The position numbers and the translations under genes are program-made. Of a stretch of 64,000 nucleotides of DNA, positions 22,701 to 34,700 are shown piece after piece (position 1 is the first letter of the stretch; each line of letters starts with the position of its first letter). Below the pieces are notes generated by a model. That model did no database searches. It was not told the DNA's origin and was given only the letters and a program-made list of their open reading frames with translations. Origin of the DNA: Sthenelais limicola (Eukaryota; Annelida; Polychaeta; Phyllodocida; Sigalionidae); assembly GCA_942159475.1 (NCBI GenBank), contig OW804097.1:3389357-3453356 (forward strand), given 5' to 3'.

Positions 22701-25700
22701 GACCTCTGATAAGTCCTGAGAAAATAAAAAAGAACAATACTATATATATTGAAAAGGGAGGCCAGATGTTAGATGCATCAGCCGTCCCGGATGAATTTAA
22801 TAATTATTTCTTGAATGTAGGCCCAGATCTTGCTAGCAAAATTCACTCTCCCTCAAACACAGACTCAAGTGGCTGCCCCGATTCAAAGCCACCAGGTTTT
22901 AAGTTTTGCGAGCTTTCTTCGAAGGAAGTACGGAAGATCATTTCTGATGTAGATGCTTCTAAAAATTCTGGAATTGACTTTCTTCCAGCCACTATATTAA
23001 AATCATGTTTACTTTCATTGACTGACCAAATGACACATATTATCAATATCTCATTGTTACTAGGTAAGGTACCTAACTCTTTTAAGCTAGCGCGTGTTAC
23101 GCCGTTATATAAAGCAGGCAGCAAGTTGAGCACTACCAACTATAGACCGATTTCTTGCATATCTCTGCCAGCCAAAATTCTTGAATCTGCTGTTCAGCAA
23201 CAATTATCAGAACATTTCGAGTCAAATAACTTGTTTAATGATAACCAGTACGGTTTTCGTAAAAATCATTCGATCCAGCAAGCCCAAACAGATCTTCTCA
23301 ACAATATTTATTCAAAATTAAACGCAAAATTACTAAACAAAACAGTTTTTCTTGATTTTAGTAAAGCTTTCGACACTGTTCATCACAAAATTTTATTAGA
23401 CAAACTCGAAACTTATGGTATTGCTGGCACTGAATTGCTTTGGTTTTCCGATTATCTCAAAAACAGGAGACAATATGTCACTGTAAACGGTCTTAAATCT
23501 GAAGAAGGAACTGTTACGTATGGTGTCCCCCAAGGCACCATCCTAGGCCCTATATTGTTCACAATTTATATCAATGATTTATACACTGTTGTTAAGCATG
23601 CAAATATTCAGCATTACGCTGACGACACTATAATTTACTACCACAACGCTAAAATTGGCCCTCTACATCAATTCTTTCAGGAAGACCTTGACAGTATCTT
23701 TGAATGGTGTGGTCGAAATAAGTTATCGCTTAATACCACCAAATGTAAATCTATGTCTTTTTCTCTAAGCTATGTATCAAGGGCTAAAATGCAGACCCCT
23801 GCTCTTAGCCTGACTCTTGGCAGTGCTCAGCTTGATACTGTCCAGGAATACAAGTATTTGGGTTTTATATTAGACGACCTTCTCACGTTTAAATCTCATG
23901 TTACTAAAACCCTTCAATTGGTCACATCAAAGATTCGACTGTTATACAAAGCTAGAAATTCCCTGACTCGTAAAGCCAAACACGATCTTTACAAATTAGC
24001 GATTCTGCCCAATTTAGATTACTGCGATTTTATTTATGATTCTGCCCCTAAAGCGTTATTACAAAAACTCCAATCACAGCAGAATTTAGCACTTAGAATT
24101 ATTTTTAATAAATCGAGATACGATAACGTGGATCAGGAACACGAGTCTTTGAATATCTGGCCCCTTCAGCTGCGAAGGGACAAGCATGTCCTAGACACAG
24201 CATTTTATCTAGCGCAAAATGAATGTAATATTGATAATAGAGCACTACCGACGCATAGCCATGCTCAAGGAAAAAGAAATCTAAATGTACTGGCAACTAA
24301 GTCGAACAAAATCAGTAACTCCATCATATACAAATGTCAGATAAGGTGGAATGAACTAAAACCAATAGCCCATAAAATTGAAGACATAGTAACATTCAGG
24401 AAGTATACGCAACAACTCCTGGCCCCTTTCTGAATCTCTTTGAATGTATTGAATGTTTTAAGGTCCTGAATATTACAAATGCTATGATATTATAATGATA
24501 TTAAGGTGTTTAAATATTTATGACTATTATTCTATGGTAGCTTGCTGCCCTGCATACTGCATAATGAACTGCTCAACCCCATCTTTGCTATCTCATGTAC
24601 CTGTCTTGTTATGTCCTCTAGATGGACAATATTCACATTTAGCGAATGATGTATATGTTTTATAACGATGCTAGCCGATGATATATGTACCATATATAAT
24701 TGTTTACCCTAGTCAATCAGTCACTACGTCCGGAAATGTCAGTCTTTCTCTCTGTTCGAACTACCCCATCTTTGTCATCAACACGATTATCCATCCTCAT
24801 CATGTTATACGGTTGTTAGCTTTAAGTTTATTCTCAATCAAGAATCCCAAGTCGGCAGTCACTGGAAGACCTGTGTCGTATGTTCACAGATTTGACCGAC
24901 CTTTGTAACAACAGCAACAATAAAGAATTTTTGAATTGAATTGAATAACTTACCACAGGTAGGAGTTGCAGTGTTACAGTGGAAAGGTCCAGGAGAGGAC
25001 AGCTCAAAGCCATCGTTACACTCCACATCATACCATGCTGCATCAGCTGTCCGTCTGGCTTGTCCCTCCGTCATGTCCGGCAGGTCACACACTGAAATTC
25101 ACAGCAAGCATGTGCTTAAAGTGTCACAAAAACACAAAATATTATGAGAAATCAACTGCTTTGCTATTATTCAAATGTAATCGTCCAAGTTTGACTTAAT
25201 GAAACGTAATATTTAGAGAGTTTCACCCATTTTAAGGAGGGAAAAAGTAGTTCCTCAGTTTAGCACTCCATTCATGGCGCCAATGTTTGCCAATGTTCAT
25301 GAGACTCTATTGTCTCTTAGAATTATTATCGATCTCTTACTTAATGAAAATTATGCAATAAATGTCTAAATTCATTGATTTCGATCAGAGACAAAAGGCG
25401 GGATAAGCGTGGATGACATTAAACTAGTTGTGTAGATACATTATGTAGACACATGGTGGCAGCACTGTTCAGGCCCACTCAGAGCTGTTGGTTCAGGTCA
25501 GGACGGGGTCAGGACGGGGTCAGGACGGGGTCAGGACGGGGTCAGGACGGGGTCAGGACGGGGTCAGGACGGGGTCAGGACGGGGTCAGGACGGGGTCAG
25601 GACGGGGTCAGGACGGGGTCAGGACGGGGTCAGGACGGGGTCAGGACGGGGTCAGGACGGGGTCAGGACGGGGTCAGGACGGGGTCAGGACGGGGTCAGG

Positions 25701-28700
25701 ACGGGGTCAGGACGGGGTCAGGACAAGGTCAGGACAAGGTCAGGACAAGGTCAGGACAAGGTCAAGACAAGGTCAGGACAAGGTCAGGACAAGGTCAGGA
25801 CAAGGTTGTAATCTGAACAAGAAGCATTTGAAATGTCTACAGGAGATACGTGATGTCTTCCAGGAAAATGAGTCACAGGTCGCAGAATTGATATTTATAA
25901 GTATATTTATAAGTATTTTTTGACTAGATCACTTTATAGGAATGTTTTGATTTTTGGAGTGTTTAGCACTTATGGTCATATGAATCTATGTACCAAATTC
26001 CAGGACGTTGTATTAAATATATGCTTGAGTTTTGAAGGCCTTCATATGGAGTATATTTAGTTACTTTACTGGTAATTAACCATCTAGAAACATCGCAACC
26101 TTTTTTTAAAAAATAAAAATATCGAACTTCAAATATAAAAGTATTTATTAGATGCCCTAGTGTTAGTGTTTGGGATAGTGTTTACTATTATTGGAATCCG
26201 TTTGATCTCCTCTTTTTAAATATGGTGATATCTCAAAATCCATATTTTGCGACTTGTCTCATTTTCCTAAAACGGTTAACATATGTGGGAGGGCAGCTTT
26301 AAGAAAATCACGATAAAATACTGAAGTCCTACCACACTCAGGGCTGGGTGTTCCTGGGAGACAGCTAGTGTGGGTGAAAATGTGGTTATCTTCAGCTGCG
26401 AGACTATCAATGACAAAGCCTTTGTCACAGACGGTGAGGTATTCAATGCTTCCTGTTGTCACCACAGCCCGGCCGTTAGCTATAGCAGGAATATTGCTGC
26501 ACACTGTGTCTATTGAACAAATAACAAATACATTTATTGAATTGAATTGAATTGAGAAATACTTTTATTATCATAAACAGTTACATGAATATGGACAGAT
26601 GATCAAATTGGGTATAATATGTATGTCCAGGTTTGTTAACTCCCAGTTCTTCCTACAGTTGCCCTTTAGAAAGAGATAGATTTCCAATTCATTTATAGTT
26701 TCTAAACTAATGATTAAAATATAACATATCGGATAAATTGTCATACGACAATATGTGTATATGTACCTTTGTACTAAGGGTAGGTATTTAAAAGTATCTA
26801 GAAAAGTCTGAGAGGTTATAAGATACATTTCTTGTTTATAATTGCTTTGTTAATGTATCTGTTATGTAACATTGTACAATATTAGTTATTAATTATCACA
26901 CATTTATTATAGTATCATTTGACTTGCTGTATAAACATCCTAAAAACTTTTTTAAGAATCACCCATTTATTATATTATCATAACTAATATTGCTTATTAT
27001 GCTTAGCTACCCAGTACTGTGAAAGTCTACTTATCCATGCTATGACAGGGATATTACATATTAGACATGATTTGATCAGATTCTGGAAGGTTTTTTCTTG
27101 CCTATAGACCACGTTTGTATTGACGGAAGTACCTGAAGTAAGCTTCCGGTTCAAAGTATGAGCACTCAATACCTGTTTTGCAAGCATATTTGATTGAAAT
27201 AAATTATTGTACAGGTTGGTAAACCCTCTATTTTGGTATAGAGCAGGGAGGGAGGGAAAGCTGGAGGTGATCTAGATGTCTGTTTACCCATTTATCGTGT
27301 AACTGTATTAATTGATGAATAAAGTAGTTCTTATCTTATCTTATCTTATCTATTTTGGTATTAATTAGTTGATCTGATCAAAACGCGTCTAAAAGCACTA
27401 TTACCCTCAGTTTTGTGGTTTGTCTTGGACTGTGTGGTCATGGAAACTCTTGGGCTTCTAATTTTCATCCTTTTAATCTATGTCATTTAGTAATGTTTAT
27501 GCCGCCAATATGGCAAGAATATAAATAAAAGTGTTTTAAAAACAAAGAACAAAAACTTCCAGGATAATGTTTATACTTTTACTTCTATGTTTTGTGTGAC
27601 AATCACATCATATTCCTATTGGAGCTCAGCAGTCTATAACGACTTTTATTCAGTAAAATAGCTACAGTTCAATATGTCTTGTAATAAGTTGCAAAATTCA
27701 TATTTTTGAAAGTCATTTATTCACAAGATCTCCTTTTTGGAATGTTTTCATTTTGGGAGTATCCAGTCAGATAGGTCTTATGAATACATGAACCAAATTT
27801 CAGGATAGTGTATTAAATTTATACAATGTATTAATCTAACATATATATACATACAGCCCATTCATGTAGAAAGGTATATAAGTGAGTGAGTGAGTTGATG
27901 GTTACATTGATGGTTATATAACGGGCGGGAGAGCTGAAAGGGAGGCAGTTTATGATCTTACCCAGGAAATAGAGAAGAAGGGAGAGAGAGACAGAGAAAA
28001 AGAGACAGAAAGGCACTTCATGGTCTTACCCAGGAGATAGAGATAGAGAAGAAGGAAGAGAGAGACAGAGAGCAAGTGACAGAAAGGCACTTTATGGTCT
28101 TATCCAGGAAATAGAGATAGAGAAGAAGGGAGAGAGACAGAGAAAAAGAGACAGAAAGGCACTTTATGGTCTTATCCAGGAAATAGAGATAGAGAAGACG
28201 GGAGTGAGAGAGAGAGACAGAGAGCACGAGACAGAGGGCCTGTATGGTCATACCCAAGAAATAGAGATAGAGAAGAAGGGAGAGAGAGACAGAGAGCAAG
28301 AGACAGAAAGGCACTTTATGGGCTTACCCAGGAAATAGAGATAGAGAAGAAGGAAGAGAGAGACAGAGAGCAAGAGAGAGAAAGGCACATTATGGGCTTA
28401 CCCAGGACCAGCAAGGTATAAAGGTAGGCTATAATGAGATATAATGAGAGTTGTTTATAAATATAGAGAAGTTACCGCATGTGAGGATGTCTGTGGTACC
28501 ACAAGGGATATCAGTGGTATGGCTGGGTTGCCAGCCTAGTTGACAGCTATAGGTGAACGTCCTCGTCGCTTGATTGATGACCACCTCAGCTTTGTAAGCT
28601 ATGTCTGGCATGGTGCAAGCTGCAGACATAAATAGACATAATGATTATTAATTAAATACAATGTCAAATGCTAAAAATGCATAATACAATGTTAAATGCT

Positions 28701-31700
28701 ATAAATATAAACACTGAACGACAAGCTGGTTCTCTCTCTCTCTCTTTATTTCTTCCTTCTCATATCTTTATCCTTCCACGAGAGCGGGCTAATATTGCCC
28801 AAAAAACTTTTATCATTGTTTCAAGAAACAAAACGAAAAGCACAGGGGAAAAAAAAAATGTTCACTTCTGTCAGGCTCGACAACTGGGCTTCAACTGAAT
28901 CTGTTGGTCGCTATGAGTGACAACGTAAACAATGTCATGTCTCTAGCGAGAATATATATTTATAACCATATTTATTTCAGACAAATATCCTCCAATAATG
29001 CCTAATACAATGTCAAATGCTAATAATGCATAATACAATGTTAAATGCTAATAATTCTTAATACAACGCTAAATACTAATAATGCATAATACAATGTTAA
29101 ATGCTAATAAATACAGGATAAGCCACTAGTGGGTCTGAAGGAGCGGGAATATCGCATGAGTTGCAACCGTGCAACACACGAAGCCGAAGGCTGAGTGTGT
29201 TGCACGGCTAAATACTAATAATGCCTAATACAAGGCTAAATACTAATAATGCCTAATACAATGTTAAATACTAATAATGCCTAATACAAGGCTAAATACT
29301 AATAATGCATAATACAAGGCTAAATACTAATAATGCCTAATACAAGGCTAAATACTAATAATGCCTAATACAAGGCTAAATACTAATAATGCCTAATACA
29401 AGGCTAAATACTAATAATGCCTAATACAAGGCTAAATGCTAATAATGCCGAATACAATGTTAAATACTAATAATGCCTGATACAAGGCTAAATACTAATA
29501 ATGCTTAATACAAGGCTAAATACTAATAATGCTTAATACAAGGCCAAATACTAATAATGCCTAATACAAGGCTAAATACTAATAATGCATAATACAAGGC
29601 TAAATACTAATAATGCTTAATACAAGGCTAAATACTAATAATGCCTAATACAAGGCTAAATACTAATAATGCCTAATACAAGGCTAAATACTAATAATGC
29701 TTAATACAAGGCTAAATACTAATAATGCCTAATACAACGCTAAATACTAATAATGCCTAATACAAGGCTAAATACTAATAATGCCTAATACAAGGCTAAA
29801 TATTAATAATGCCTAATACAACGCTAAATACTAATAATGCTTAATACAAGGCTAAATACTAATAATGCCTGATACAAGGCTAAATACTAATAATGCATAA
29901 TACAAGGCTAAATACAAATAATGCCTAATACAAGGCTAAATACTAATAATGCTTAATACAACGCTAAATACTAATAATGCCTAATACAAGGCTAAATACT
30001 AATAATGCCTAATACAAGGCTAAATACTAATAATGCTTAATACAAGGCTCAATACTAATAATGCCTAATACAACGCTAAATACTAATAATGCATAATACA
30101 AGGCTAAATACTAATAATGCCTAATACAAGGCTAAATACTAATAATGCCTAATACAACGCTAAATACTAATAATGCCTAATACAAGGCTAAATACTAATA
30201 ATGCATAATACAAGGCTAAATACTAATAATGCTTAATACAAGGCTAAATACTAATAATGCCTAATACAAGGCTAAATACTAATAATGCTTAATACAAGGC
30301 TAAATACTAATAATGCCTAATACAAGGCTAAATACTAATAATGCATAATACAAGGCTAAATACTAATAATGTGTAGTGAATCTACTAATTGTTCGTATCT
30401 CACGGATGTCAATAAAGTCAGTCAACAAAGGATTGTCTTACAACCAATACTACTTTATTACCCGTTAGCACAAGTGTCCGTAGCGGCCCAGAAGCATTGG
30501 CTTTCTCCAAGGGACACCAAAGTCTGGTACATACAATAAGGGTGGCAATATGAAAGAGCCGGACAACACATGTCCGTAATACCATTGACAAATGCAGTTT
30601 GAAGGGTAAAAGGGAACATAAGTGTTCACAAGTAGTACATAAATGGCATAAGGCCTGAATTGGTTATATATTGTAGTAAAACGGTGGCAAACACCAGCTG
30701 CTAATATAATAGACTAGAAGAATAGAGCAGCACACCTAGTGGTAAGTAAACGGGTCAAATGCACTGGACTTAGAGATGTACTAAAGTCACACCAGGGCGT
30801 AGCACTTCCACTACAATGCCCCCTCTTTTATTTAAGAGTTTTAAACCCAATTTAAAAATCGTACCATAAGGAGTAAAAAAGGTGAAGGATACATATAAGC
30901 AGTTGGTATCAAAAATATATAGAGAATTATCAACACGGACCTGAGTAAAAATAATATATCTGTGCAGCATTCACAAAAAGGAGCATCAGTGTCCTCGCTA
31001 CTAGATAACAATAATACAGGTCGCAACATCCCTATGATATAAACAGTACCAAGACAGTATGTCATAAAAAAAGGTATCCAAAACCACAATCACAAAGTAA
31101 TGCAATATTCAGTATCAAGAATATAAAATGGCAGTAATACAAAACATGGAGAAGGAATAGTAGGTACAACAAAGATATATATCACTGGCAGCAAACTTCA
31201 GGAATCCGGACGGTGACTTCAGCGGACGAAGGTAACTCAACAAAAAAGTGTCTCTGGAAGCACGGGAGATAAAAAATTTATCTCAAAGAGTGTCCGGGCA
31301 ATAAAGTTAATGCGAAAATCGTAATATATATAACCAGTCCCACTAATCAATCATGTTTCATCTTCTCCTCCTTACGTTTCACTTCCTTTTTCTCCCCGGA
31401 CGGAGGCTGCTGATTGTCTCCGGACGGAGGCTGGGCAGGGTTCGTCTGAATCCCGGTGGGAGCAGGGGGCCCAGCAGAGGTAGGGTTAGTCGTGGTCTCT
31501 GAAGTAAACAGCCACTGGGGAATTATCAAACCCTGAGAAGGAGTGGCAGAAGTAGAGGCAGGCTGGGGCAACTGAGACAGTCCTCTTAGCAGTCCGCTAA
31601 GCATCAGGAGTTGAGGCAGTTGGTCCGGCTGCAGGGCTGGAGCCATCACATTAGAAGCAGGAGTGGAAGCACCAGTACCAGCAACAGGTACACCAGCACT

Positions 31701-34700
31701 GCTAGATGCGGTAACGGTAGTGACTGCTGGATTCTGGTCCGGAAGGGCGGAATCATTGGAGGCGTCGGAGTCCAGCAAACTATGGAGGCGACAATTAGCT
31801 TCCTTCAAGTCACGGATCTCAGCGTCCCTTTTTTCCAGCTCACGTCTCTGTTCCCGGATGAGCCTGGCTTGATTTCTACAGGTCTCCTTCAGCTCTGTTG
31901 TTTCTGCTAGCTCACGTCTCACCTCCCCTACGGCTCTAAGGGGGGCAGTCAAGTCAGTAACTAGTCCTAGTAACTGGGTCCGGGCACTGTCCGCCGCAGC
32001 ACATACCTGGCCTAACACCTCAGTCACCACGGAATCGGCACTGGAGATTGCCTCCTCTGTCTGCTCCACCGAAGGAAGCTTCGCAGAAATCCCATCTGAC
32101 CACTGTTGGGTACCTTTAGACAGTCTCTTGGCCCGAGGGGCCTCGTCTCTACTAGCCTGTTCAAGAGATTGGGATCTATCTCTTTTTGGAGCTTTCTTGT
32201 CCTCAACTGGTTTCTCCGGCCTAACTACACCAGCCACACCAGTCTCAGTTGGGTGAGAGGGAGAACTGGACACGGAACTTGTTCTTGAAGAAGAACGAGA
32301 AAGACTCCTAGCCGAGCCAGCACTGGCAGAGACTTTACCTCTCCCAGTTCCCTTTCTCATTACTCGCAAATGCTGTCCGTCCAGAAAATTGGTCCGGCTA
32401 AAAGCTTCATTCAGCCGCTTAACCGGACGGACAAGTTTGGCCTTGGCAATGGCCTCCGGTCGTTTCAGGTGGTGCTGGACGGACTCGCCATACATCAAAT
32501 GGCCGATGAGTTCTACTCTACGGTCCAGAACCTGTAGACATCTAGAAGAGGGACATATCCACACTTGTACGTAGGGGGCGTGTTCCTCACACAGGTGTCT
32601 GAACAGACGAGCACGAGAACTGTAAGAGCGTATGCCCAAGGGGTTAAATTTTAGGTGGCGACAGACAACAAACGGACAACGATGGCCTGCCCGCCACAAC
32701 CTGTGAGCACCTTCTATCTTCTGAAAGGTGCCAGCGTCCATGGCATCCGCTCGCACCAATTCTGGCCAAATACGAGTCTCGTATCGTTCCATTTGGCCGT
32801 CCTCAATCTCTTTGTCCTCCACATCACTTTCGGGGCAACTGAGGACAGATGCACCCGGCTGATCACATCTCGGGTCAATAGGGACCACGTCCATAGCCGC
32901 CTTCATCTCAGCCCGGTGTCGCTCCACGCTCTGGACAGACAACTGTTCAAACCTCCAACCTGCCCGGTGGATATGAGTCTTTTTGATCTTGGGACGTCCA
33001 ACCTTAGAAGAAGAGGCAAGGGAAGGGATTTTATACCCAGCCAGAGCGGACTTGGCCTCAGTCACTTTCTCACTGCCGCTGGAAGGTGCGGACTTCACAG
33101 TAGAGTCTTTGGTAGAACTTCTCTCAGGCCGACTCACATGCCTGGAGGTAGATGCACGGGGACTGGTTGACTCTACCCTTATCTCTCCACTAGCGATTCT
33201 CTTCACTCCCGGACTACGCCCTCTGGAGGCCGTTCTGGAGGAAGGCCGGCGGGGTGACGGGGAATCAATCCGGGTCTTAGTAGTTGTCGACCTCAGGGAC
33301 TTCCTTGGCGAAGCGGACTTCCGCTGGGAGCGCCGCAGAGGACTCTGAAGAGGGGACGGAGATTTGTCAGAATGCAACTCCTCCACATCCATCGGGACGT
33401 CTTCGGATCTAGCATTCTGATCCTCGTCGGACTCATTTTCATTGTCAACCTGCTCGCGCAGGGGCTGCAGCTCCCCACCAAGAGGGAAGGTGTCCGGATC
33501 ATCCGGACGGCCGGACAGAGCACTCCTTTCACGACCTAAGTGCAGCAGGTCCTCTGCTGCCGTCATTACACGGGCTGCCTCGGCATCTGACATCTCCGGA
33601 CCCTCATCCTCCTGCGGTCCCTCGAGGTTTAACGGGTCGGAATTCCATACGGTTTCTTCCGACATCTTGTTGAAACGAGCTTGGCTTACAAACTGAAAAC
33701 ACAGGTCACACGTCTGTAAGCACTCATTCCACACACACAACACAGAACAGGACAGTACAAGTAACAGTACAGTGAGCGTACAGGCAACCAAGCCTAGCTG
33801 TATTTCATACAACCTAAGCAAAGCCACACAAGCTCGAATAACAAATGACAGGTAACATAAACAGTGGTAATAGCAGTCAATGGAGGTGAACTCTTCACAA
33901 GAGTCAGCAGGTTGGAATTAACCAACTAAACATGTCCCACAGAGGTGTAAAGGTCTCGTACGACATCATGCTCCACCCCAATGGTAGCCATTACTAACCA
34001 AAACAAGCTCGGCCGGCCACACCACTACCGGCGGTCTCGGCCTTATAACGTTAAAATGAAACATTTCAAGCCCACAAACAACTTGTCACACGTTGAATAG
34101 GACTATTCTCTTATCAGGCAACAGTTCATTGGTACATGTCAAGCAAGTGTTAACCCATTCTACTTACTTCTTTCTTTCGTTTACACAATGACTTGCCTTC
34201 TCCGTGGCAGAGCAGGAAGCAGTATGACAAGGAGTGAAACACGGAGGCGTTACACACGACCAGCGTTGTAACTGTAGTTCCGCCGAGTCACCACCCGATC
34301 ACAGCGCCAACCGCTACCTTCCCGCCACGTATCCACTGGACTCGCCAGACCAGTTCCTCTCATGACAAACAGGTTGTACAGTGCTGTAATTACTGCAAAC
34401 CCCTTGATCTTCCACTGAGACTAAGTGGATACTGTGTCCGCGAAGCCCACTGTCCACTATTCCAAGTTTCATAGCGATTTCACCTAACTTTCAAAGGTGA
34501 TTCAGGCTTTCCAAGGAGAGCTAACTTACTACAAGTTAGGATTACACCTAAGCCAAGCCATTCTCAGAACAATTTTCAGCAACACTTGCAGACGGTTTTA
34601 GGGTCCTTTCCCGGTCATTCAATCACTCAAATGCCGCAATGGGGTGGTATAATTAAATCCGACTAATTAACCACCGACTTCTCGTTGTGTCATTTTTTAA

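Noticed and set aside
25453..25923. GQDGVRTGSGR repeat protein
   Set aside because: The 11-bp unit is open in all three frames by composition; it lies in an intron.
31347..33827. ORF3 as an envelope protein with a signal peptide
   Set aside because: The hydrophobic stretch lies before the only ATG and the body has no ectodomain, cleavage site or anchor; kept only as a splicing possibility.
33666..33827. GTG start for ORF3
   Set aside because: Non-ATG initiation is not needed; ATG at 33,665 is in frame.
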